The notes beneath the pieces were generated by a model. It did not search any database. It saw nothing but the letters and a program-made list of their open reading frames with translations, and had not been told where the DNA came from. A stretch of 31,908 nucleotides of DNA. It comes from JBGCDD01 sp045105075. Its GTDB lineage: Bacteria; Pseudomonadota; Alphaproteobacteria; Rhodobacterales; Rhodobacteraceae. Shown in pieces: positions 1 to 5,955 of this stretch. The position numbers and the translations under genes are program-made. How positions within the stretch are numbered: position 1 is the stretch's first letter; every line of letters begins with the position of its first letter. The stretch lies in the NCBI GenBank assembly GCA_045105075.1, contig JBGCDD010000101.1, positions 1-31,908 on the forward strand, in the 5' to 3' direction.

Positions 1-129
1 ATCGAGACCCTGTTTGATTGGCTGAAGGACTGGCCGCGTGTTGCAACCCAATACGACAGATGCTCGAAGGTCTTCCTATCAGCCATCGCGCTGGCCGCTC
101 TTGTCATTTGCTGGGTGTCCTCACCCTAG
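1..129 (+). CDS. IS5-family transposase, C-terminal end (partial, cut by window edge)
   Basis: Frame 1 is open from the first base to a TAG at 127-129. It reads IETLFDWLKDWPRVATQYD, then DRCSKVFLSAIALAAL. This is the conserved C-terminal block of IS5-type DDE transposases (IExxFxxLKDxRRVATRYDRC...FLSAIALAA). The catalytic D, D and most of the fold lie outside the window, so activity cannot be judged. The last few residues (CWVSSP) differ from the usual VIxWL ending, which hints at decay. A second, frameshifted copy of the same block follows directly. The family call rests on motif recall; the upstream sequence would settle it. Confidence 0.7.
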   Translation: METLFDWLKDWPRVATQYDRCSKVFLSAIALAALVICWVSSP

Positions 130-138
130 ATCGTTTTT

Positions 139-304
139 GCCGGACAGTGATTGAGACCATGTTTGGCCGCAAAAAGGATTACGGGCGCGTGGCCACCTGT
201 GGCGCCCTCTGTCAGCGCTGCGAGCATCTCCTGCCGGCAGTAGACGCCTGAAAGTTTTTCCGTCAGCCATCGCCCTCACTGCAACCGTCATATTCTGGTT
301 GTGA
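139..304 (+). pseudogene. IS5-family transposase 3' remnant, frameshifted
   Basis: A second copy of the transposase C-terminus. The frame containing 151-195 reads VIETMFGRKKDYGRVAT. After an insertion of roughly 35-50 bp of unrelated sequence, the match resumes in another frame at about 254-304 as VFPSAIALTATVIFWL followed by TGA at 302-304. The two halves are in different frames, and nothing upstream of about 139 matches a transposase, so this is a broken relic. It has the more typical VIFWL ending. It stops 10 bp from the stop codon of the next gene, so the element's right end probably lies between 304 and 314 or has been lost. Confidence 0.65.
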
Positions 305-313
305 GACCTGCGC

Positions 314-1564
314 CTAATTGATCGCTGCGTCCCTTGGCAAAATGGGCGGGCTCGCATTCAGGGTTTCAATAGAAATTCCTGCGACAGATTTGTACTTGGC
401 AGCGTGCGCGGCCAGTTCTTGCTGCGAAATAACGTCGTTTATGTCGGTCATCACACCGCCGCAACGGTCTTCCACCCATTGCATCACGGCATCAGGCCCG
501 CTGCCACGATTTGCCAGCCCAACGGCCGTCGTCGAAGGGCGCATGTCGGCCTCGTATACGCTCAGAGCCTGGGGTGTCATGCCATGTTCAAGCAGTTTGG
601 CGCCGATCACGCGGGCATCGATGATCGCTTGACTGGCCCCATTCGAGCCAACCGGATAGGTCGGATGCGCCGCGTCGCCCATCAGGCTGACCCGCCCATC
701 CGTCCAGCTTGGCAGTGGGTCGCGATCTACCATTGGATATTCAAGCACCTGGCGCGCGCCCGAGATCAATTCTGGTACGTTGATCCAGTCGAAATGCCAA
801 TCGGCAAAGTCTGACAAGAATGCGTTTGTGTCTGCGGATTTGTTCCAATCGTCTTTGGACCAGCCAATTGACGGATCAAAGCGTTTTTCTGCAATCCAGT
901 TGATTTCAGCTTGGTTTTGCACGGGCGCAGGATGCGTGATCGGATAGGCGACAACACGCAAATTATCGTGCCCGATCATGGCCATAGCCGCGCCGCCAAA
1001 AAACACATCGGCTTGGGTGGTGGCGCGCCACAAGACGCGCCCATTCCAAATCGGCGCCCCTTCTTCGGGGTACATCTGCGCGCGGATCGCCGAATGAATG
1101 CCATCGGCCGCAATCAGAAGCTCACCATGCGCGCGCCGGTTTACCATTAATAGCGTTGCTGTTTTGCCCGTTTCAAAACCCGTCACGCGCGCGTCGTTAA
1201 TCACACAGTCAGCGCCCGCGCGCGCACAAAGTGTTTGGTAAAGCATCACCTGCAATTTGCCGCGATGCACCGAGTATTGGGGCCAAGCGTAGCCGCCCCA
1301 TGTGCCGCGTGGTTCTTCCCAAATGGTCGCACCGTATTTTGTGTAAAACCCAAGTTGCCGGGTTCTGACACCAATTTTTTCCAGTTCCGGTTCAAGGCCC
1401 AATTCAAAAAGCTCACGCACTGCATTGGGTTGAATATTGATCCCGACGCCCAACGGCTCGATGGCGCGGGCGCTTTCAAAAATCTGAAAAGGCACACCGA
1501 TTTGATGAAGTGTCAGACCAAGCGTCAAACCAGCAATGCCAGCGCCGGCGATCAAGACAGTCAT
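314..1564 (-). CDS. FAD-dependent monooxygenase (PhzS/salicylate-hydroxylase-like)
   Basis: A 416-aa class A flavoprotein monooxygenase, which would use NAD(P)H and O2 to hydroxylate or decarboxylate an aromatic-type substrate in the cytoplasm. Visible motifs are the N-terminal dinucleotide-binding GAGIAG (residues 7-12), the acidic end of the second strand (FE at 29-30), the DG motif LIAADGIHSAIR (around 150-161) and the second FAD motif VSLMGDAAHPTYPVGSNGA (292-310). Length and motifs fit the 'flavin-dependent oxidoreductase' group that includes PhzS, but the substrate cannot be read from the sequence. Its ATG overlaps the stop of the upstream peptidase gene (ATGA, 1561-1564), so the two are probably co-translated. 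The 3' end abuts the IS5 debris. Confidence 0.85.
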   Translation of the reverse strand: MTVLIAGAGIAGLTLGLTLHQIGVPFQIFESARAIEPLGVGINIQPNAVRELFELGLEPELEKIGVRTRQLGFYTKYGATIWEEPRGTWGGYAWPQYSVHRGKLQVMLYQTLCARAGADCVINDARVTGFETGKTATLLMVNRRAHGELLIAADGIHSAIRAQMYPEEGAPIWNGRVLWRATTQADVFFGGAAMAMIGHDNLRVVAYPITHPAPVQNQAEINWIAEKRFDPSIGWSKDDWNKSADTNAFLSDFADWHFDWINVPELISGARQVLEYPMVDRDPLPSWTDGRVSLMGDAAHPTYPVGSNGASQAIIDARVIGAKLLEHGMTPQALSVYEADMRPSTTAVGLANRGSGPDAVMQWVEDRCGGVMTDINDVISQQELAAHAAKYKSVAGISIETLNASPPILPRDAAIN

Positions 1565-2580
1565 ACAGATGGCCCCTGGTCACTCCAGCAGGGCAACAGA
1601 TCGCCTTTCGCCGGTCTTGCATGATAAACAGCGCGCGCAATTGCACGAGACAAACAAAGAGCAGCCGCGTGTCCGATGTCGCTTAGGCTGGCGGTCGGGG
1701 CGTCTGGCGCACGATCATCGGTGCTGAGCGCAAAGACCAGATCGCCATCCGCAGGGGAATGGGCTGGAACCGTTGCGCGAGCGATCCCATCATGGGCTGC
1801 AATGGCCATGCGCTTGCATTCGGACTTGCTGAGTCTGGCGTCTGTAGCCACAATTGCGATCGTTGTGTTGGCGCGATCCGCGCCAGCCGAGGTCATCGCG
1901 CGCAGCTTTCGGCTGGGCAGTGTGCGACCTAATCCAGAAGATGGATCGGCCCCAAGCCCACCAAATTCGCCATCAACCTCAAACGGGGCGGCCCAAAAGT
2001 GACGTTCACCTGGGGTCGTTACACTGCCCATGGGGTTTGCGGCAACCAAGGCGCCGACGATTGCGCCGCATTCCAAAACGAAGGACGCGGATCCAAGCCC
2101 ACCTTTCAGCATAGATGTGAGCGCTCCGGCCCCCGCGCCAACCGAACCGATCTCAAAGGTGTCAGCTGCCGCCATGAACGCAGCCGCTCCTAGTTTCGGG
2201 TAAGGGTTTTCAGTCCAGGTTTTGTCGCCACCGTTTAGCAAATCAAACAGGATAGCTCCAGGCACCAAAGGGATAACAGCTGGCCCCACGCGGTATCCCC
2301 GACCAGCCAAACGCAAAGCATCAACGACCCCAGAGCAAGCGTCCAAGCCAAAAGCTGACCCGCCCGACAAGACGAGCGCATCAATGGTTGCAACAGACTT
2401 ATCTGGCGCTAATAGGTCGGTCTCGCGTGTGCCGGGAGCGCCCCCCATGACATGGACTGAAGCCACAAAAGATGAGGCCGACGTCAAAACAGTTGCGCCT
2501 GACTTCAAACTTGAATCATGCGCATTACCCACCAAAATTCCGGGCACATCCGTGACCAAGTTCTTTGAGCCCGGCGTCAT
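1561..2580 (-). CDS. P1 family peptidase (DmpA-like, S58 N-terminal nucleophile aminopeptidase)
   Basis: A 339-aa protein of the P1/DmpA family, enzymes that self-cleave before an internal Ser and act as aminopeptidases or amidases on small peptides. Family signatures are LVTDVPGILVGNA near the N-terminus, the LSGGSAFGLDACSG block (about 71-84), GSVGAGAGALT (about 146-156) and KGGLGSAS, where the Gly-Ser at about 163-164 is the likely autocleavage site by family analogy. No signal peptide is visible. The ATG at 2580 is chosen because homologues start at M-x-PG. An in-frame GTG at 2616 has a GGAGG in front of it, supplied by the adjacent repeat, and would add 12 residues. The gene ends in an ATGA overlap with the FAD monooxygenase, which suggests a joint catabolic role. 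Confidence 0.83.
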   Translation of the reverse strand: MTPGSKNLVTDVPGILVGNAHDSSLKSGATVLTSASSFVASVHVMGGAPGTRETDLLAPDKSVATIDALVLSGGSAFGLDACSGVVDALRLAGRGYRVGPAVIPLVPGAILFDLLNGGDKTWTENPYPKLGAAAFMAAADTFEIGSVGAGAGALTSMLKGGLGSASFVLECGAIVGALVAANPMGSVTTPGERHFWAAPFEVDGEFGGLGADPSSGLGRTLPSRKLRAMTSAGADRANTTIAIVATDARLSKSECKRMAIAAHDGIARATVPAHSPADGDLVFALSTDDRAPDAPTASLSDIGHAAALCLSRAIARAVYHARPAKGDLLPCWSDQGPSV

Positions 2581-2617
2581 GTGATAGCCCAATTTGCGGC
2601 GCGCCGTACGCGCCACA

Positions 2618-2653
2618 AAGCCTCCGGCGGGGATATTTTGGGCAAGAGGAAAA
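2618..2653 (+). repeat. 36-bp inverted repeat, copy 1
   Basis: Starts AAGCCTCCGGCGGGGATATT and ends GGCAAGAGGAAAA. It matches the reverse complement of 2781-2816 at 35 of 36 positions (T versus G at one site in the T run). It resembles short intergenic repeats I recall from Roseobacter-group genomes near gene ends, but that recollection is not verified here. Its inner end lies 38 bp upstream of the P1 peptidase ATG, and its CCTCC reads as GGAGG on the minus strand just before an in-frame GTG. Confidence 0.8.
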
Positions 2654-2780
2654 CCGGCTTTGACACAAATTTAAGAAATATGCGCCAAGTTGATTCTGCG
2701 GAACAGGCGGGGACGCCGATGGCCGTGCAAGGGGAAGAGCTCATGGTCTCTTCACCAGGAGGGTGCCATGTGTGCCCTCC

Positions 2781-2816
2781 TTTTCCTCTTGCCAAAAATA
2801 TCCCCGCCGGAGGCTT
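2781..2816 (-). repeat. 36-bp inverted repeat, copy 2
   Basis: Reverse complement of the copy at 2618-2653 with one mismatch; 127 bp separate the two. Together they could form a long cruciform or an RNA stem with a large loop in the SDR 3' region. The copy is directly preceded by the hairpin at 2758-2780, so the plus strand shows a GC stem followed by TTTTCC. Confidence 0.8.
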
Positions 2817-2877
2817 GAAAAGTTCTTTGAGGAACATACCGGCTGCTGCAAAAGCTCTACCAGCTTTCTGCGAATGC

Positions 2878-3618
2878 TCAGATGCATCGTCCACCATCCA
2901 CCTCCATAGCGACTCCGGTGATCATGCTGGCTTCTTGCGAGCACAAAAAACAGGCTGCGTTGCCCATGTCTTCGGGTTGTGAAAATCGCCCGATTGGGAT
3001 TGTGGCGAGGAACTGTGCGCGTCGTTCGGGTGTATCTTCGCCCAAAAAGGACTTCAGCAGTGGCGTTTCCCCTGCGACTGGATTCAGAGCGTTAACGCGA
3101 ATTCCGAATGGTGCCAACTCGACAGCCATTGTCTTGGTTGCCGTGATCATCCAACCTTTGGATGCGTTGTACCAGTTTAGATTTGGGCGCGGCGAAACGC
3201 CAGCGGTCGAGGCGACGTTCAGGATTGCTCCGCTGCGCCTTTCTTTCATCATTGGCACAAATGCTCGGGCGGTGAGATAAACGGATTTCATGTTGACGCC
3301 AAAAACCCGGTCGAAATCTGCCTCGCTCACATCTTCGAGGGGGGTGGGCAAGTGGGTCACACCGGCATTGTTGATCAGGATGTCGACCTGACCAAACCTG
3401 TCCAATGCGAACTGGGACATCGCGTCCACAGATATTGCTTTGGAAACATCGACCTCAATCGCGACAGCGCCGATTTCTTTGGCAACCGTGTCGGCTGCTT
3501 CACCGTTGATATCTGCAATTACAACCTGTGCACCCTCGGCCACAAACTTGCGCGCGATGCCCGCACCAAAACCAGACGCGGCTCCGGTGACGATGGCGAC
3601 TTGACCTTGTAATCTCAT
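2878..3618 (-). CDS. SDR family NAD(P)-dependent oxidoreductase
   Basis: A 246-aa classical short-chain dehydrogenase/reductase. It shows the cofactor motif TGAASGFG (11-18), D36 at the end of the second strand (favouring NAD), NNAG (83-86), catalytic S137, Y150 and K154 (YNASK), and the C-terminal ITGVAMEVDGG typical of FabG-like enzymes. It would interconvert a hydroxyl and a keto group; the substrate is unknown. The start is supported by GAGGAG six to seven bases upstream of ATG 3618. It is transcribed toward the P1 peptidase but separated from it by about 300 bp with repeats, so co-transcription is uncertain. Confidence 0.88.
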   Translation of the reverse strand: MRLQGQVAIVTGAASGFGAGIARKFVAEGAQVVIADINGEAADTVAKEIGAVAIEVDVSKAISVDAMSQFALDRFGQVDILINNAGVTHLPTPLEDVSEADFDRVFGVNMKSVYLTARAFVPMMKERRSGAILNVASTAGVSPRPNLNWYNASKGWMITATKTMAVELAPFGIRVNALNPVAGETPLLKSFLGEDTPERRAQFLATIPIGRFSQPEDMGNAACFLCSQEASMITGVAMEVDGGRCI

Positions 3619-3641
3619 GGTATTTCTCCTCGGCGCTCAGA

Positions 3642-4061
3642 CTAGTCGTCTTGTACCTTGCCACGCAATGCTTTGACCGAGCCGCGCGCCGATTTTGCGT
3701 CTAGCCTGCGACGTACGGCGCCTTTGGTTGGTTTTGTGGCGATGCGTCGTTTGGGAGCGATCAGCGCCTGACGGATCAATTCGGCCAGCCGATCGCGCGC
3801 GATGTCGCGGTTGCGCGCCTGGCTTCGGGTTTCATCACACTGAAGGATCAACGCGCCGTCTTTGGTCCAGCGCCGTCCAGCCAAACGCCGCAAACGGGCT
3901 TTGACCGGCGAACTCAACGAGGGCGAGCGCGCGGCTTCAAAGCGCAATTCAACTGCGGTAGACACTTTGTTGACGTTCTGCCCGCCTGGACCTGAGGCGC
4001 GCATAAAGCTTTCGCTCAGCTCCCAGTCTTGCAGGATGATATCGTCGGTCACGTGCAGCAT
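3642..4061 (-). CDS. arfB: Alternative ribosome-rescue factor ArfB (peptidyl-tRNA hydrolase)
   Basis: A 139-aa protein that would hydrolyse peptidyl-tRNA on ribosomes stalled at mRNA ends. The GGQ catalytic motif is in SGPGGQNVNKVST (23-35), matching the release-factor domain 3 family, and the C-terminal third is a Lys/Arg-rich tail (RRIATKPTKGAVRRR and onward) that in ArfB enters the empty mRNA channel. Length matches E. coli YaeJ (about 140 aa). No convincing Shine-Dalgarno precedes the ATG (only AGAACAAAAAC), which is notable next to the very strong one 220 bp upstream. An intrinsic terminator sits 33 nt before the start codon. Confidence 0.9.
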   Translation of the reverse strand: MLHVTDDIILQDWELSESFMRASGPGGQNVNKVSTAVELRFEAARSPSLSSPVKARLRRLAGRRWTKDGALILQCDETRSQARNRDIARDRLAELIRQALIAPKRRIATKPTKGAVRRRLDAKSARGSVKALRGKVQDD

Positions 4062-4094
4062 GTTTTTGTTCTACACGGCGCAAGATCAATCAAA

Positions 4095-4124
4095 AAGGGC
4101 CGCCCTTGGATTTGGGCGGCCCTT
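4095..4124 (-). terminator. Intrinsic terminator upstream of arfB
   Basis: Perfect 11-bp stem AAGGGCCGCCC / GGGCGGCCCTT with an 8-nt loop. On the minus strand it is followed by TTTTTGATT. It would end transcripts coming from yhhQ or from a promoter in the intergenic region before they reach arfB, whose ATG lies 33 nt further on. The plus-strand side has no clean T run next to the stem, so it looks directional. Confidence 0.8.
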
Positions 4125-4228
4125 GTCGAAAGTTTTTCGGAGGTGGGGCCGGTTAGACCGACGGTTTGCTACTACCTCATGGTAGGACAAACGGGCCCAC
4201 TTGGGCGGCTGCGCCGCGTGGGGCTGCC

Positions 4229-4285
4229 CTAGCGGGCGACCTCCCAAGCTGTTCCGACACCTCGCTCCAATACCTTTCTTGACAC
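4229..4285 (-). CDS. Possible 18-aa small ORF behind an extended Shine-Dalgarno
   Basis: GTG start at 4285, stop TAG at 4229-4231, peptide VSRKVLERGVGTAWEVAR (first residue Met if used as start). The start sits seven bases after AAAGGAGG. The frame is also open further upstream to a GTG at 4363 that overlaps the yhhQ stop codon (GTGA), giving a 44-aa alternative (4229-4363). Against real coding, by hand count only 19 of 43 codons in the longer frame end in G or C, well below what the surrounding genes suggest, and rare Arg codons (AGG, AGA, CGA) occur. I recognise no family. It could be a leader peptide, a small protein or chance. Confidence 0.3.
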   Translation of the reverse strand: MSRKVLERGVGTAWEVAR

Positions 4286-4300
4286 TGGATCACCTCCTTT
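4285..4300 (-). promoter_or_regulatory. Extended Shine-Dalgarno, full complement of the 16S rRNA 3' end
   Basis: The plus strand reads CTGGATCACCTCCTTT, identical to the universal 3' end of 16S rRNA. The minus-strand RNA is therefore perfectly complementary over 16 nt (AAAGGAGGTGATCCAG). Bases upstream and downstream do not match 16S, so it is not an rRNA fragment. It is far longer than the 4-6 nt pairing seen before neighbouring genes. Confidence 0.6.
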
Positions 4301-4314
4301 TCCGTTGTTAAAAT

Positions 4315-4328
4315 CAATCCTAGGATTG
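4315..4328. promoter_or_regulatory. 14-bp perfect palindrome (possible operator)
   Basis: CAATCCTAGGATTG is fully self-complementary and lies about 30 bp upstream of the small-ORF start on the minus strand, inside the 3' flank of yhhQ. It could be an operator or only a chance palindrome. No matching -35/-10 pair was clear around it. Confidence 0.25.
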
Positions 4329-4359
4329 CACGGCTTTTTCAGATCACCAAACAAAATCG

Positions 4360-4989
4360 TCACCCCGCGCGGGCGGGAGGCTCAAAACGCGCAACAATCA
4401 GGCGGAAGGGGATCAGCGCCATCAAGGCCAGCGACAGTTTGACCAACCAGTCCGCCACAGCCAGCGAGACCCAGAACGGCAGCACCGGCCCGATGCCCAA
4501 CAATGGGGTTGCTTCGTTTGCCCAAGTCACATCGTTGGCCGGATCCAGCCAGGTCAACGCATCAGAAAAGGCAATGGAAAAGAACACAATCGTGTCAACC
4601 GATGAGCCAACCAACGTTGATGCCAATGGAGCCAGCCACCAAACGCTCCGGCGCAGCGCCGAAAAAATGCTGACATCCAGCAATTGCGCGACCAAAAAGG
4701 CCAAACCCGATCCTATTGCGATGCGGAATGTCACCAACGGGCCGTATTCACCCATGATTTGAGTGCCCACCAACGAACAAAACACACCCACCACGAAGCC
4801 GGTGAAAACCACGGTGCGCGCAGGGCCCGCGCCATAGACGCGGTTCATCACATCGGTGACCAAGAAGGCCAGCGGATAGGTGAAAGCACCCCATGTCAGC
4901 CAATTGCCGAACAGGAATTGCACCAGGATGTTTGAGGCCAGCACGATGGCGGCCATAGCCAGAATGCCAGGAATGTGTGCGCGTGTCAT
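4360..4989 (-). CDS. yhhQ: Queuosine precursor transporter (YhhQ/VUT family, DUF165)
   Basis: A 209-aa polytopic inner-membrane protein predicted to import queuosine precursors (preQ0/preQ1) for tRNA modification. Hydrophobic segments run along the whole protein, with the family features SNILVQFLFGNWLTWGAFTYP near the start (first-loop P-L-x-F-L-x-x-D pattern: YPLAFLVTDVMNRVYG) and LVGSSVDTIVFFSIAF in the middle, the most conserved block in YhhQ proteins. Length is near the usual 210-230 aa. A weak ribosome site (GGGC) precedes the ATG. It lies 90 bp downstream of the phytase-like gene on the same strand. No preQ1 riboswitch was recognised in that gap. Confidence 0.88.
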   Translation of the reverse strand: MTRAHIPGILAMAAIVLASNILVQFLFGNWLTWGAFTYPLAFLVTDVMNRVYGAGPARTVVFTGFVVGVFCSLVGTQIMGEYGPLVTFRIAIGSGLAFLVAQLLDVSIFSALRRSVWWLAPLASTLVGSSVDTIVFFSIAFSDALTWLDPANDVTWANEATPLLGIGPVLPFWVSLAVADWLVKLSLALMALIPFRLIVARFEPPARAG

Positions 4990-5079
4990 TTTGATGCCCG
5001 TTTTGTCAAGGTTGCGGCGACTTGTCCCACCAGATTTGGCGGTAGCAAGCGTCTAGCGCTGCTTTTGGATGGGCGCAAG

Positions 5080-5955
5080 TCATTCCGTGATCTCGTATTC
5101 CACCAGCTCGTTGCGTTGCAAATCGAGGAAGTTGTCATCCGTCACCATGGTCAGGCGGATCAACCCATCGGGCGCGCGCCAGACCGCGATACCTTCCAGA
5201 TTGCCGTGTCGGGTCGGTCCGGTCGTCAGCACTGTGGTTTCCTGGTCTGGGCCATCAGGCGTAAAGGTCCAACGCCGCACGCGGCTGCGAAAGCCAAGAG
5301 CGCCGAAAGCACGTTCAAGCAGATAAAACCGCCCGTCCGGCCCAAAATCCGCGCCGACGGGTAGAAAATCACCGCGCGCCGGCAGATCGAACACGCGCCG
5401 CCATTGTTTTGAATCCCAGCGCAACACCGGGATGATCCTGCTGTGTTTCGCGATTTCCTCGGGCAGCGTATAGAGCCGCCCGGCGGAATCAATCGCCAGC
5501 GCCTCAAGGGATCCGTTCTTGGCGAAAGTGCGGAACAAGGGCGCGCGCGGCAACGGCACCGCCCGCCCTCCGGGGCGGTCATAGCGAGACACACGCGCAA
5601 CTCCTTCGAACGACACAAACAACGTGCCATCGCGGCCAATCGCCAGACCTTCGGAATCCACAATGCGCCCGGTCAAAGGCTGGCCAGACGCGGCGCGCAA
5701 AGGCCAGGACTGGGTGATTTCAACCTGCGAGATTTGTTTGTCCTGGCGGGTGATGGTGCCAACCACCAACCGGGCGCGGTCGGAAATAACCGTCAGCGCG
5801 CGCCCGTCTTCCGACAGCTCAATCCCCGAAAATCCGCCGAACCACGGCACATCCAGCGACCAGGCGAAACTTCCCAGCCACTGTGCGCGCTCGGCCAGTC
5901 CAGGTCCCGCCAGAACGATTGCAAGCGCTAGTTGGAGCGCAAGACGTCGGAACAT
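5080..5955 (-). CDS. Secreted esterase-like activity of phytase family protein
   Basis: A 291-aa protein with an N-terminal signal peptide (RRLALQLALAIVLAGPGLAE), followed by a beta-propeller-like domain of the 'esterase-like activity of phytase' family (PF13449). Seen blocks are WFGGFSGIELSEDGRALTVI, IVDSEGLAIGRDGTLFVSFE, NGSLEALAIDSAGRLY, LPVGADFGPDGRFYLLER and GNLEGIAVWR; the repeated G-x-E-x-L / D-G-x-x-x-x-V pattern is characteristic. It is probably periplasmic. The true substrate is not known for most members. Its start overlaps the 3' end of mepA by 28 bp, so it belongs to the MFS-mepA unit. Confidence 0.8.
   Translation of the reverse strand: MFRRLALQLALAIVLAGPGLAERAQWLGSFAWSLDVPWFGGFSGIELSEDGRALTVISDRARLVVGTITRQDKQISQVEITQSWPLRAASGQPLTGRIVDSEGLAIGRDGTLFVSFEGVARVSRYDRPGGRAVPLPRAPLFRTFAKNGSLEALAIDSAGRLYTLPEEIAKHSRIIPVLRWDSKQWRRVFDLPARGDFLPVGADFGPDGRFYLLERAFGALGFRSRVRRWTFTPDGPDQETTVLTTGPTRHGNLEGIAVWRAPDGLIRLTMVTDDNFLDLQRNELVEYEITE

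Larger units (their letters stand above)
2581..2877. other. Intergenic region with inverted repeat pair
   Basis: 297 bp lie between the SDR gene and the P1 peptidase. They hold two inverted copies of a 36-bp repeat (listed separately) and a hairpin at 2758-2780 (GGAGGG...CCCTCC) followed by TTTT on the plus strand. Open frames across it on either strand (for example minus 2577-2897) show no recognisable protein and run through the repeats, so I regard it as noncoding. No gene on the plus strand upstream needs a terminator, so the hairpin may be part of a repeat unit. Confidence 0.6.
4095..4314 (-). ncRNA. Candidate structured RNA or leader (unassigned)
   Basis: The stretch from the AT-rich segment to the terminator can fold extensively. 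CCCAC (4196-4200) pairs with GTGGG (4218-4222) around an inner GCGGC/GCCGC hairpin. GTTTG (4164-4168) pairs with CAAAC (4188-4192), enclosing CTACC/GGTAG. Then come a small CGGT/ACCG hairpin and the terminator. I do not recognise it as SRP RNA, 6S, RNase P, tmRNA or a known riboswitch. It may be only the 3' UTR of yhhQ. No clear promoter was found, so a separate RNA gene is inference. Confidence 0.3.
4062..4359. other. Structured intergenic region between yhhQ and arfB
   Basis: 298 bp without a recognised gene. Reading the minus strand in the direction of transcription it holds a 14-bp perfect palindrome (4315-4328), an extended Shine-Dalgarno (4285-4300) with an 18-codon ORF (4229-4285), hairpins at about 4196-4222 and 4164-4192, a CACCTCC segment complementary to the Shine-Dalgarno (4139-4145), and an intrinsic terminator (4095-4124). 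The 5' half is AT-richer than the neighbouring genes. Separate entries give the details. Confidence 0.6.

Noticed and set aside
2577..2897. 106-aa minus-strand ORF between SDR and P1 peptidase
   Set aside because: Runs through both copies of the inverted repeat and shows no coding-like conservation pattern or family.
4285..4300. Fragment of a 16S rRNA gene
   Set aside because: Only the last 16 nt match; the preceding bases lack the helix-45 sequence expected in 16S, so it is better read as a Shine-Dalgarno on the other strand.
4990..5079. preQ1 riboswitch before yhhQ
   Set aside because: The 90-bp gap shows none of the conserved preQ1-I or preQ1-II sequence elements I could recognise.
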